Assembly: GCA_020847175.1 (NCBI GenBank)
Contig: JADLCM010000039.1
Span: 80,843-144,842, forward strand
Length of the DNA stretch: 64,000 nucleotides
Direction of reading: 5' to 3'
DNA from: Phycisphaerales bacterium
GTDB taxonomy: Bacteria > Planctomycetota > Phycisphaerae > Phycisphaerales > UBA1924
In this document: piece by piece, positions 27,744-36,357 of the stretch
Layout of the letters: each line of letters begins with the position of its first letter
How positions within the stretch are numbered: position 1 is the first letter of the stretch
Translations under genes and position numbers: made by a program
Notes under the pieces: model-generated
The model's database searches: none
Told to the model about the DNA's origin: nothing
Seen by the model: the letters and a program-made list of their open reading frames with translations, nothing else

Positions 27744-29591
27744 TCACCGGCGCGCAGGCGGGGCGGGCGCTGCGCCCGCCGCGATGCGCAGTTCATCGCG
27801 CACGCGCAGATCGAATCGCTCGCTCTCCTCGCGCCCGCCCTCGCGCGACCGGGCCCGCCACGCATCCCGGCTTCGCGCGATGAGGTCGTCCATCCGGTCG
27901 GCCAGATCCCGGGCGCGCCCGCCCGCAAGCCCGGTGCGCCGCGCAATGGCCCGGTCGCGCGCAACAAGGGCCGTGTCCAGCGTGATCTCGACTTCGTGCC
28001 GCACCTGCGGCGAGAGCGCCTCCGTGGCCTCGCGGACCTGCCGCGCCGGGATCGCGACCTCCTCCCACGTCCCCGCATCCGCGCGCGGGTCGGCCATGGC
28101 CCCGGCCGGGAACGGCTCACCCAGCGGGGTGTGCAGGTCGCGGTACAGGGCCGACGCGTTCTTGAGGGGGCGGGGCGAGGCGAGCGTGCCGCCGCAGACC
28201 GAACGCAGGTGCGCATCACACTGGCTGAGGGCGTCGAGCGCGGGAGAGATCCGTCCGGAGGGGTCGCCGAACAGGTGAAGCGAGACGCCGTGCGGGCAGG
28301 CGAGCCCAACCCGCGCGCCGAGGCCCTCTGCCGCCGCGCTGGGCCGGGCCGCGGGGGCGCCCGTCCACGCGGCTTCGGCGGCGTCGGCGAGCGCCCGCAG
28401 CGTCACGGGCCATTGCTGCCGGTGCCCCTGGTCTCCCCAGTCGCAGACCATGAAGCCATCGGCGCCCGCCGACGATGCCGCCCGTGCCGCGCGCCGCAGG
28501 GTGGCGGTGCGCTCGGCGCCGCGCCCGGTGATACTCAGCCAACTGCTCGTGCCCGGGCAGACCCAGCATCGGCGTTCCGGGCATGTCCGCCTCGCCGCGT
28601 TGATGAGCGCGTCAAAGTCGATATCGGGTTCGTACCCCCACATGAGGGCGACCGCCTCAGGCGGAATCACGTGAGCGTGCTCGGCATGGGCCGCGAGCAT
28701 GTCGCCCCAGATCATCGGGCGAACGCCGCGCCGAAGGGCCGCCCGGCAGAGCCGCCCGACGAAGCCGAGCCGCACGGCCCCGGCCCCGTCGCGCTCGGCG
28801 GCAGGGCGGCTTCGCCCGGCGCCCACGTCAAAGGTTTCGTCGCACCCGAGGTTGACCTGACCCGCCGAGAAGCAGGGCAGGAGCTGGTCGAGCCAGCCTT
28901 CAACCAGCCGCAACGCACCGGGGTCGTCCGGGCAGAGGCTGTGCGGGCCCAGCCGGTCCCATTCGAGGAACCGGAAGAGCCCGTGCGTCTCGGCCAGCGG
29001 CGCGTACCGCGGGTGGCGCAGCCAGCGCCGCAGGTGCCCGAAGCAGTTCTGGTTCGGGGTGAGCGCGATGCCGCGATCCCGGCACCAGCCGTCCAGCGTG
29101 CGTGCCTCGTCGGGGGTGAGGGGGTCGCACCCGCCCCAGATGTCCTCGTGCCCGTCGTAGGCGAAGGTGTGCTCGGTGTAGAGCTGCAGGTGATTGAACT
29201 TGAGCGAGGCGAGCAGGTTCACCGTGCGGCGCAGTTCGTCCATCGTGGGCACGCGGCATCGCGACACGTCCAGCATCACGCCCCGGTCGGCGATCGCGGG
29301 CGCATCGGCGATGTCGAGGGCGGGCAGATCGTGGCCGTACTGGCGGATGAGCTGCGCGAGCGTGGCCCGCGCGTGACGTTCGCCCGCGGGGTCGGACGAT
29401 TCAACCACAACTCGAGCGCGCGGCGAGCCCTCGATCCGCAGCCGGTACGCCTCGGCGGGCATGGGGGCGTGCCGGTGCTCGGGTTCCGCCAGACCCGCGA
29501 GGCGGACGAGCCCGCCCGTCAGGTGCACCTCACGCGGACGCGGAAGGAGCACCGGCGGCCCGCCCGCGAGCGCATGTGCAGGCGCGTTCAT
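27744..29591 (-). CDS. Glycoside hydrolase family 20 beta-N-acetylhexosaminidase-like protein
   Basis: GH20 enzymes release terminal N-acetylglucosamine or N-acetylgalactosamine by substrate-assisted catalysis. The 615-residue protein has an N-terminal GH20b-like domain (to about 120) and a TIM barrel with DRGVMLDVSRCRVPTMDELR, LASLKFNHLQLYTEHTFAY, LTPNQNCFGHLRRW, the catalytic Asp-Glu pair in LGCDETFDVG and PMIWGDML. No signal peptide is visible, so it may act in the cytoplasm on imported sugars. Its ATG overlaps the stop of the symporter gene (ATGA, 4 bp), so the two are translationally coupled; the longer upstream frame lies inside the symporter. Confidence 0.85.
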   Translation of the reverse strand: MNAPAHALAGGPPVLLPRPREVHLTGGLVRLAGLAEPEHRHAPMPAEAYRLRIEGSPRARVVVESSDPAGERHARATLAQLIRQYGHDLPALDIADAPAIADRGVMLDVSRCRVPTMDELRRTVNLLASLKFNHLQLYTEHTFAYDGHEDIWGGCDPLTPDEARTLDGWCRDRGIALTPNQNCFGHLRRWLRHPRYAPLAETHGLFRFLEWDRLGPHSLCPDDPGALRLVEGWLDQLLPCFSAGQVNLGCDETFDVGAGRSRPAAERDGAGAVRLGFVGRLCRAALRRGVRPMIWGDMLAAHAEHAHVIPPEAVALMWGYEPDIDFDALINAARRTCPERRCWVCPGTSSWLSITGRGAERTATLRRAARAASSAGADGFMVCDWGDQGHRQQWPVTLRALADAAEAAWTGAPAARPSAAAEGLGARVGLACPHGVSLHLFGDPSGRISPALDALSQCDAHLRSVCGGTLASPRPLKNASALYRDLHTPLGEPFPAGAMADPRADAGTWEEVAIPARQVREATEALSPQVRHEVEITLDTALVARDRAIARRTGLAGGRARDLADRMDDLIARSRDAWRARSREGGREESERFDLRVRDELRIAAGAAPAPPARR

Positions 29592-31171
29592 GCTGCCCCC
29601 GGGGCTCGGCCGCGCGGGATGGCGCATACCAGCGCCGCGCCCGTCGCCGCGAGCAGGAGGTGCCAGGGCCAGGCGAGCACGAGTTCGCCCAGGCGCCATC
29701 CGTCGTCGATGCCCGGCGTCGCGCGCGTGAAGGGGAGGAGCGAGGTCCACCACCCGAAGACCTTGGACTGGAGCGCCAGCACGACCAAGAAGCCCGTGCC
29801 CATGGCGGCCAGAGCGCTCCATGCGCGCCCGCGCCGGGTGAAGATCGCGATGCAGAAGACCCCGATCAGCCCCGCGTACGCGAAGGTCATGCTGGAGAGC
29901 GCGAAACTGAGCAGCGTCTGCGCCTGCGGGTCATAGAGCGTGATGCAGAGCGTGCCGAAGAGCCCGAGCGCCACGGACCAGATCACCATGCCCCAGCGGC
30001 CGGCCCGGACGTAGTGCCGGTCGTCGCGCCCGGGGCGCAACGGGCGGTACAGGTCGCTCACCGAGGTCGCCGCCATCGCGCTGATCGAGGAGTTGACGCT
30101 GGAGAGACCCGCCGCGAAGAGCCCCGCGACCATCAGGCCCGTGAGGCCCATCGGCATCTCGTGGACGATGAAGTGGGTGAAGGCCTTGGCGGACTCGCCC
30201 GCGCCGGCCTCCGCGAGGGGGACGCGCGGGCCGCGATCACCCATGAGGTCGGGGCGCTGGTAGATGATCGACAGCAGCAGCCCGATCACCAGGAAGAGCA
30301 GCACCGCCGGGATGCCCACGAGCACCCCGTTGATGACGCTCCGCGCGGCGTGCCGGGGCGTCGGGCACGTCAGCAGGCGCTGGGCCATGTCGTTGTCGAG
30401 GCCGTGGCTGGCGATGGTCAGCAGCGGAAAGCAGAGAAGGCTGGTCCAGAGCGTCATGTCGGCCGCCGGGGAGAAACTGAGGCTGATGAGGTTGAGTTTG
30501 CTCGGTGCGTCCGGCGCGGGGGCGCTGAGCGCCTGCCAGATGGCGCTACCCGAGGCCGGGATGCGGATCCACAGGGCGATGAGGGCCGCCACGGCCGCTC
30601 CGAGATAGACCACAGCCTGCGTGACGTCCGTCCAGATGACCCCGGAGATGCCCCCGAAGACGGAGAGCAGCAGTGCCGCCGCGACCATGACCCAGATCGA
30701 GATCATGAGCTGCGCCGGCTGCATGTCGCCGAAGATCACGAGACTGGTCGGGATCGCCCCGATGAAGATGCGTGAGCCCGTCGCGAAGACGCGCCCCACG
30801 AGGTACGCCGTGCAGGTGCCGCGCCGGGCGCCGGCGCCGAAGCGGCCCTCGATCAGTTCATAGGGCGTGGTCACGCGCCGGGCGTAGTAGGCCGGGATGA
30901 GCACGCGCGCGATCACCACCGCCGCGATCATGCCCCCGATGTTGGTCGAGAGGTAGGCGAGGTCGCCCGCGAAAGCGGCCTGGGGCACGCCCACGAACGT
31001 CGCGGCGGACTGCGCCGTGGCCAGCACCGAGATGACGACCGCCCACCCGGGCATCCGGCGCGACGCGAGAAAATAGCCTTCGGCCGTGCGGGGCCGCCGC
31101 CCTACCAGCACGCCGACCCCCACGAGCAGCGCCAGGTAAAGCCCCACGATGAGCCAGTCAAGTTCGTGCAT
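29588..31171 (-). CDS. Sodium:solute symporter (SSS family)
   Basis: This 527-residue protein has about thirteen to fourteen transmembrane helices. It carries the N-terminal signature YFLASRRMPGWAVVISVLAT followed by GVPQAAFAGDLAYLSTNIGG, then GGISGVIWTDVTQAVVYLGA and LMVAGLFAAGLSSVNSSISA, all typical of the SSS family that includes sialic acid, sugar and amino-sugar transporters. GGAGCGG lies just before the ATG at 31171. The coupled GH20 gene downstream and the divergent murQ gene suggest transport of amino sugars or muropeptide-derived saccharides, but this is inference from context. Confidence 0.88.
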   Translation of the reverse strand: MHELDWLIVGLYLALLVGVGVLVGRRPRTAEGYFLASRRMPGWAVVISVLATAQSAATFVGVPQAAFAGDLAYLSTNIGGMIAAVVIARVLIPAYYARRVTTPYELIEGRFGAGARRGTCTAYLVGRVFATGSRIFIGAIPTSLVIFGDMQPAQLMISIWVMVAAALLLSVFGGISGVIWTDVTQAVVYLGAAVAALIALWIRIPASGSAIWQALSAPAPDAPSKLNLISLSFSPAADMTLWTSLLCFPLLTIASHGLDNDMAQRLLTCPTPRHAARSVINGVLVGIPAVLLFLVIGLLLSIIYQRPDLMGDRGPRVPLAEAGAGESAKAFTHFIVHEMPMGLTGLMVAGLFAAGLSSVNSSISAMAATSVSDLYRPLRPGRDDRHYVRAGRWGMVIWSVALGLFGTLCITLYDPQAQTLLSFALSSMTFAYAGLIGVFCIAIFTRRGRAWSALAAMGTGFLVVLALQSKVFGWWTSLLPFTRATPGIDDGWRLGELVLAWPWHLLLAATGAALVCAIPRGRAPGAA

Positions 31172-31187
31172 ATCCGCTCCGGCGCGA

Positions 31188-31193
31188 AATGTA
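31188..31193 (-). promoter_or_regulatory. Candidate -10 of the symporter-hexosaminidase operon
   Basis: TACATT on the minus strand lies 16 bases before the ATG, leaving room for the GGAGCGG ribosome binding site, so this transcript would have a short leader. It is 27 bp from the divergent murQ element. Confidence 0.4.
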
Positions 31194-31220
31194 CCACGCC
31201 GCCGACACGCCCGGGCGCGA

Positions 31221-31226
31221 TAGCAT
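31221..31226 (+). promoter_or_regulatory. Predicted leaderless -10 element of murQ
   Basis: TAGCAT is followed by GGCCCC and the murQ ATG (six-base gap), inside the 61-bp region between the divergent symporter and murQ genes. Confidence 0.5.
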
Positions 31227-31232
31227 GGCCCC

Positions 31233-32153
31233 ATGCAGCCCCCGGACCGAGCGCATATCGCGACCGAGCGCATCAACCCGCGCACCGAAGACCTCCACGC
31301 CCTCGCACCGCGGGCCTGCATCGAACGCATCGTGTCAGAGGACAGGGCCGCGTTCGACGCCGTCGCGGGCGCGGCGGGCGCGATCAGCGCCTTCGTCGAG
31401 GCCGCCGAGCCGGGCTTCCTGGCCGGGGGGCGGCTCGTGTACGTGGGGGCGGGCACCTCGGGTCGCCTGGGGGTGCTCGACGCCAGCGAAGCCCCACCGA
31501 CGTTCCAGGTGGATACCGCGCGCATCGTCGGCCTGATCGCGGGCGGCGACGCGAGCCTGCGCCGCAGCAGCGAAGGGCTCGAGGACGACCCGGAGGGCGG
31601 CCGCGATGCGCTCGGCGAACTCAGCCTCGGCCCGCGCGATGCGGTGCTCGGCATCGCCGCCGGGGGGACCACGCCTTACGTGCTCGGGGCGATCTCGTTC
31701 GCACGCGGGCTCAAGGAGCCGCCGGTCGTCGGCCTGCTCACCTGCGCCCCGGGCGCGGTGCGCGCCGGCGAGGGGTTGCACCTCATCGAGCTCGACACCG
31801 GCCCCGAAGTGCTGGCCGGTTCGACCCGGATGAAGGCGGGCACCGCGACCAAGATGACCCTCAACGCCATTTCCACGACGCTCATGGTGCGTGCGGGCAA
31901 GGTGTACCGGAATCTCATGGTGGACGTGCGGGCCACGAACGACAAGCTGCGCGACCGCGCCGCGCGGATCACGGGCGCGATCACCGGGCTGGGCCGGCGC
32001 GAGAGCCTCGATCTGCTCGCCCGCGCCGGCTGGGGCGTGAAAGCGGCGGTGGTGATGCACACGCGCCGCGTAGGCCGCCTCGACGCCGAATCGCTGCTCG
32101 AACGCGCAGGGGGTCGGCTGGACCGCGTGATCGAAGGGGGTGAGGCGCCATGA
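31233..32153 (+). CDS. murQ: N-acetylmuramic acid 6-phosphate etherase
   Basis: MurQ removes the D-lactyl ether from MurNAc-6-phosphate to give GlcNAc-6-phosphate during peptidoglycan recycling. The 306-residue protein has TERINPRTEDLHAL, the SIS-domain loop VGAGTSGRLGVLDASEAPPT near residues 70-90, and EVLAGSTRMKAGTATKMTLN. The two catalytic Glu positions (in DASE and in SEGLEDD) are present. AASGRTPY of most homologues reads AAGGTTPY. The stop overlaps the amidase gene by 4 bp (ATGA). No murNAc kinase gene is seen nearby, so the source of the phosphorylated substrate is open. Confidence 0.95.
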   Translation: MQPPDRAHIATERINPRTEDLHALAPRACIERIVSEDRAAFDAVAGAAGAISAFVEAAEPGFLAGGRLVYVGAGTSGRLGVLDASEAPPTFQVDTARIVGLIAGGDASLRRSSEGLEDDPEGGRDALGELSLGPRDAVLGIAAGGTTPYVLGAISFARGLKEPPVVGLLTCAPGAVRAGEGLHLIELDTGPEVLAGSTRMKAGTATKMTLNAISTTLMVRAGKVYRNLMVDVRATNDKLRDRAARITGAITGLGRRESLDLLARAGWGVKAAVVMHTRRVGRLDAESLLERAGGRLDRVIEGGEAP

Positions 32154-33235
32154 CCCGTAATTGCGAGGCCGGGCCTCGCCGCGTGAACACGCCCGCGCAG
32201 CCGCCGCGACGCAACTGGCGCGCCCTGTGCCTCGGCGTGCTCGGGGCACTGCTCCCCTGGGCGCTCTGCGCCTGCGCCCACGCGCCCAGGCCCGGCGAGA
32301 CGCTCGCGCGCCGGGGCGACGAGATCATGGTCGCCGGGCAACTCGTCCACACCGGGGCGAAGGTCGTGCTGTGGACCGACCCCGGCGGCTACGACGCCTA
32401 CCGCGTTCAGCGCCGTTTCGTCCCGCCCGAAGAGGCCGGTTGGGCCGCGAGCGCCGCCTCGCTCTCGTCGCCCAACCGCTATGACGTCCGCCCTCTCGAA
32501 TCGTTCGACGCGGCGGCGCACGAGCGTCTGCGCGCGGGGGGCTGGACCCCGCAGGAACTCGCGTCGGTCGTGGACCAGTTCGTCATTCATTATGACGTAT
32601 GCGGCACCAGCCGCCGCTGCTTCCGGGTGCTGCACGACCTCCGCGGGCTGAGCGTGCACTTCATGATCGATCTCGATGGCACGATCTACCAGACGCTGGA
32701 CGTGAAGGAACGTGCCTGGCACGCGACCATCGCCAACGGGCGCTCGGTCGGCGTGGAGATCGCGCACATCGGCGCGTACCCCCCCGGGGAGAGCGCCGTG
32801 CTCGATGAGTGGTACGCCGCCGACCCCGACGGCACGCGGGTGACGCTGCCCCCATCGGTCGCGCCGAGCTTCGCGGGTGCGCCGGGCTTTGTGCCCCGCC
32901 CGCGCAGAGCCGAACGCATCAGCGGCGAGATTCACGGGCGCACGCTCGTGCAGCACGATTTCACCCCCGAGCAGTACGAGGCCGTCGCCCGTCTCGCGGC
33001 GGCCCTGTCAGCGGCCCTGCCCGCGATCGCGCTCGATGCGCCGCGCGGGCCGGACGGGGCCGTGCTCACGCGCGCCCTTACGCCAGAGGAGTTCACTCGC
33101 TTCTCCGGCGTGCTCGGGCATTGGCACGTCCAGGAGAACAAGGTCGATCCCGGGCCGGCCTTCGACTGGGAATGGGTGCTGGGCAACGCCCGGCGGCTTC
33201 GCGCCCTGCAGGGCGCCCGCCCTGACCGCAAATGA
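32150..33235 (+). CDS. Lipoprotein N-acetylmuramoyl-L-alanine amidase (Amidase_2 type)
   Basis: This 361-residue protein has a membrane-spanning signal ending at LCAC, a plausible lipobox with Cys near residue 42. The amidase_2 core lies at about 110-310: VDQFVIHYDVCGTSRRCF holds the first zinc His, then GLSVHFMIDLDGTIYQTLD, RAWHATIANGRSVGVEIAHIG with the second His and the catalytic Glu region. A late segment HWHVQENKVDPGPAFDWEWV is typical of AmpD/AmiD-type amidases, in which the His and Asp complete the metal site. It probably cuts muramyl-peptide bonds at the envelope and feeds the recycling pathway of the coupled murQ. Confidence 0.88.
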   Translation: MTRNCEAGPRRVNTPAQPPRRNWRALCLGVLGALLPWALCACAHAPRPGETLARRGDEIMVAGQLVHTGAKVVLWTDPGGYDAYRVQRRFVPPEEAGWAASAASLSSPNRYDVRPLESFDAAAHERLRAGGWTPQELASVVDQFVIHYDVCGTSRRCFRVLHDLRGLSVHFMIDLDGTIYQTLDVKERAWHATIANGRSVGVEIAHIGAYPPGESAVLDEWYAADPDGTRVTLPPSVAPSFAGAPGFVPRPRRAERISGEIHGRTLVQHDFTPEQYEAVARLAAALSAALPAIALDAPRGPDGAVLTRALTPEEFTRFSGVLGHWHVQENKVDPGPAFDWEWVLGNARRLRALQGARPDRK

Positions 33236-33325
33236 TCGCCCCCTCCCTCTCGCGGGGGTGTGCATCAGGGGGTCGGCCCAGGGGTTCCTCAATCGTCCGG
33301 GCGACTCGTGCCGGGGCCGCCCGCG

Positions 33326-34198
33326 TCACGTCGCCCCCTCGCCCACTTCCCCGATGATCCGCAGCGCCCGGGGCAGGCATTCAAGGCGCAGCGCCGCCGA
33401 AGCCTCGGCGGGCTCGCCGTCGAGTTGAACGCGCAGGGTGCCCCCCTCGTGAGACACCTCGATCGCGCTCACGCGGGCCGCCGCGGCGCGCGGGTGTGTC
33501 CAGGCGCGCCGGCGCGCCGCCCGCACCGCCCAGCGCACCACCCCCGTCGTCGAGCCGCAGGGCATGAAGAGCGCGTCAAGCGCGCCGTCGGTCATGTCGG
33601 CCTCGGCGCAGGGGTTGGCCCGCATCGCGTACATCGGGGAGTTCGCCACGATCAGCACGCCGCGCCCGGGCTCTGACCAGCCGCCCCCGTCTGCGCGCCG
33701 GCGGATCGTGGGGATCGCCGGGGCGAGGGCTTCGCGCGCAATGGGGCCGACATAGGTGAGGTGGGAGATTCGCGCGCGGCGCTTCGCCTGGAGCCGGTGG
33801 ATCACCGAGGCATCCGGCCCGAGACTGGCCATAAGGATGAACAGCCGCGAATTGCACGAGGCGCCGTCGATGTCCACGGCTGGCCCGCGCACCGCGCGAT
33901 CGGCGATCTCCTCGGGGTCGGCGTTCACCTTCCACTGGCGGGCGAGCAGGTTCTCCGTCCCCGCCGGCACGGGCAGGAACGGCGTGCGGACCCGCGAGAG
34001 CAGGGGCAGCGCGCGATGGATCGTGCCGTCTCCTCCGAAGACGAGAATGCGATCGGGGAGGCTGCTCGCCCAAGGTTCCCCTTGGTGAACCCAGTGCGTC
34101 TCGACGTCGTGCCCGCGCAGCAGGGCTTCAACCCGCGCGACCAGTGGGCCCGCGCGACCCTTGCCGGCCCGGGCATTGGCGAGTATCCCGATGCGCAT
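33326..34198 (-). CDS. Diacylglycerol kinase-like lipid kinase
   Basis: The 290-residue protein belongs to the DAGK catalytic-domain family (YegS/DgkB/BmrU-like), which phosphorylates lipid hydroxyl groups with ATP. Motifs are ILANARAGKGRA at the N-terminus, the nucleotide-binding FGGDGTIHRAL near residue 53, VPAGTENLLAR and, later, the C-terminal beta-sandwich with LRVQLDGEPAE. The substrate lipid is unknown. TACGCT is seven bases before the ATG. The stop is convergent with the amidase gene, 90 bp away. Confidence 0.87.
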   Translation of the reverse strand: MRIGILANARAGKGRAGPLVARVEALLRGHDVETHWVHQGEPWASSLPDRILVFGGDGTIHRALPLLSRVRTPFLPVPAGTENLLARQWKVNADPEEIADRAVRGPAVDIDGASCNSRLFILMASLGPDASVIHRLQAKRRARISHLTYVGPIAREALAPAIPTIRRRADGGGWSEPGRGVLIVANSPMYAMRANPCAEADMTDGALDALFMPCGSTTGVVRWAVRAARRRAWTHPRAAAARVSAIEVSHEGGTLRVQLDGEPAEASAALRLECLPRALRIIGEVGEGAT

Positions 34199-34205
34199 CG
34201 GACCG

Positions 34206-34211
34206 AGCGTA
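34206..34211 (-). promoter_or_regulatory. Predicted leaderless -10 element of the lipid kinase gene
   Basis: TACGCT on the minus strand, then CGGTCCG and the ATG at 34198 (seven bases). Confidence 0.5.
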
Positions 34212-34323
34212 GCCGGGCGCCCATCCGCCGCGGCGCGGGCGGACCAGCCAACGCAGCGGCGCAGGCGGTTCGCGGTATGCTGGATGCCCCGGGCGAAGAG
34301 CCCGGGTCAGATTCGGGGGTTCC

Positions 34324-36357
34324 ATGAAGACATCTCGACGTCTGTGGTCGCTGGCGTTGGCGGCGGGCATGTGCATCGGCGCGCTCGCGCCCGCGCGGGC
34401 CCAGGAGCGCACTCTCTGCACGTCGCGCGAAGGGCGCGCCGTGAAGGTGCTGACCCTCACCGATGGAGGTGAGGCAGACCAAAAGCCTGCCATCGCCGTC
34501 ATCGCGGGGCTTGACGGGCGTCACACCGTTGGCAGCGATGTCGCCGCGCGGCTCGGGGCACGACTCCGCGCCGAGCACGGCGAGATGCTCAAGAACTACA
34601 CGGTGTACATCATCGCCGAGGCGAACCCCGACGGGCTCGCGCGATTCCGGGCGAACGGCAGGTCCGGGCCTGATTTCGGCGGCGCGCTGGTGCCCGTCGA
34701 TGATGACCGCGATCGGCGCACCGATGAAGACGGCCCCCGCGACATCAACGGCGACGGCGTCATCACCATGATGCGCATCGAAAAGCCGGCCCCCGGAACG
34801 GGCCTCTCCGCTACCACCGTGATCGACGCCGACGATCCGCGCCTCATGCGCGCCCCGGCCGCCGACAAGCACGAGGTCGCCACGCACGCCCTGGTCGTCG
34901 AGGGCCTTGACGCGGACGGGGACGGGCGGATCGCCGAGGACGGCGCCGGGGGAGTCGACCTGACGCGGAACTTCCCCTACCTCTGGCCCGAGACGCGGAG
35001 CGATACTGGGCCCTACCCGCTCTGCGAGCCGGAAACGCTCGGCATCGCAAAGTTCCTCATCGATCGCACGAACATCATGCTGGTCGTGGTCTACGGCCCG
35101 GGCGACACGATCGTGAAGGTGCCCGGCGCGGGGCAGTTCGACTACACCGGGCGTGTGCCCACGGGCATCGAGAACGACGACAAGGCCGCCTTCGACCTCC
35201 TCAGCGGGGTCTTCAAAGGCGCGACCAAGATGAACGCCGCCCCGAGCGCGGAGAACGCCGGCTCGCTCCACGGCTGGGCGTACGCCCACTTGGGCGTGCT
35301 GAGTTTCACCACGCCCGTCTGGGTCCGGCCCGACCAGTTGAAGTCCGACGATGCGGCCCCGGCCCAGGAGGGCGCCCAGCCCGCCCCCGACGCGCCGGAA
35401 GACCCCGCGGCCGCGGCCGCCCGCGAGCGTGCGGCCCTCGTCAGCCAGGGGGTGCCTGACCGGTTCGCCGAGTTCCTCACAGCGCCCAAGGAGCGCCGCA
35501 TCGAGATGATGCGCGAGTCGATGTCGATGAGCGAGGCCCAGCAAGCCGAGTTGATGGCGCAGGTCTCGGCGCTCAGCCCCGAGGTTCGCGCCCGGCTCAT
35601 GGCCGCCGTGCAGGAGGTCCAGGCCGAGTTCTCACGCGGGGCGCCCCCGCCCGCCCCGCAGCCTGCCCCGCAACCCGCAGGGCAGCCCCTTCAGCCGGCC
35701 GTGCCGCAGCCCGGCGCGGGCGGGCAGCCTGGTGGTCCGCCCGGCCCAGGTCGTCGCGGGCCGCGCTTCGGTGGCGGCGGCGGCGGCGGGCCTTCGCAGG
35801 CACAGGCCGCCCCCGGAGGTGATGAAGCCGCCTGGCTCAAGCTCGCCAAGGAGCGGGGCGAGGGGTTCATCGACTGGAAGCCCTTCGACCACCCGACCCT
35901 CGGCAAGGTCGAGATCGGCGGCTTCGTGCCCGGGTTCAAGTTGAACCCGTCCGAGAGCGAGATCGATCGCCTGGTGGGTGAACAGGCAAAGGTGATCGCC
36001 GACATCCTCGCGAAGATGCCCCGCGTCGAGTTCGACGGCCTGCGGGTCGAAAGCCTGGGGGGCGGGCTCTGGCGCGTCAGCGTGCGGGTGACCAACCGGG
36101 GCGAGCTCGCCACGCGGGCAGCGATCGGGGTCAAGGCACGTCGGCGCGTGCCGATGCGCCTCGCGGTCGACCTGCCCGAGGAGCGGGTGCTCAGCGGGCA
36201 GCGACTGCAGCGCATTCAACGGCTCGATGCTCGTGCCTCGCAGGAGGCCACCTGGGTGGTCCGGGGCGATGCGGGCTCAACCATCACGCTCACCCTTGCT
36301 TCACCCGAGTTCGGAACCACCCCGCTCACTGTCACCCTCTCGGAAGGGGGCCGCTGA
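34324..36357 (+). CDS. M14 carboxypeptidase-fold protein lacking the zinc and catalytic residues
   Basis: The 677-residue secreted protein (signal peptide to about residue 26) is a paralogue of the next gene: both share an ANPDG motif, Asp-rich DxDGDG loops, a TRNFPYLW/NRNYPADW segment, an SFT strand and a C-terminal beta domain (GGGLWRVSVRVTN here, GAGLWSVTVQLRN there). However, the HxxE zinc pair of M14 enzymes is replaced (AGLDGRHTVG), the third His is Gly (VVVYGPGD) and the catalytic Glu of SFTNEL is Pro (SFTTPV). It is therefore probably non-catalytic. A Pro/Gln/Gly-rich linker is inserted at about residues 440-500. Its TGA overlaps the next ATG (TGATG). Confidence 0.8.
   Translation: MKTSRRLWSLALAAGMCIGALAPARAQERTLCTSREGRAVKVLTLTDGGEADQKPAIAVIAGLDGRHTVGSDVAARLGARLRAEHGEMLKNYTVYIIAEANPDGLARFRANGRSGPDFGGALVPVDDDRDRRTDEDGPRDINGDGVITMMRIEKPAPGTGLSATTVIDADDPRLMRAPAADKHEVATHALVVEGLDADGDGRIAEDGAGGVDLTRNFPYLWPETRSDTGPYPLCEPETLGIAKFLIDRTNIMLVVVYGPGDTIVKVPGAGQFDYTGRVPTGIENDDKAAFDLLSGVFKGATKMNAAPSAENAGSLHGWAYAHLGVLSFTTPVWVRPDQLKSDDAAPAQEGAQPAPDAPEDPAAAAARERAALVSQGVPDRFAEFLTAPKERRIEMMRESMSMSEAQQAELMAQVSALSPEVRARLMAAVQEVQAEFSRGAPPPAPQPAPQPAGQPLQPAVPQPGAGGQPGGPPGPGRRGPRFGGGGGGGPSQAQAAPGGDEAAWLKLAKERGEGFIDWKPFDHPTLGKVEIGGFVPGFKLNPSESEIDRLVGEQAKVIADILAKMPRVEFDGLRVESLGGGLWRVSVRVTNRGELATRAAIGVKARRRVPMRLAVDLPEERVLSGQRLQRIQRLDARASQEATWVVRGDAGSTITLTLASPEFGTTPLTVTLSEGGR

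Noticed and set aside
27090..29936. 948-codon open frame on the + strand
   Set aside because: It is antisense to the ABC ATPase and GH20 genes, which have clear motifs; the frame is open only because of high GC content.
33236..33325. Terminator between the amidase and lipid kinase genes
   Set aside because: A CCCCC/GGGGG pairing exists near 33,245 but no T-tract follows on either strand.
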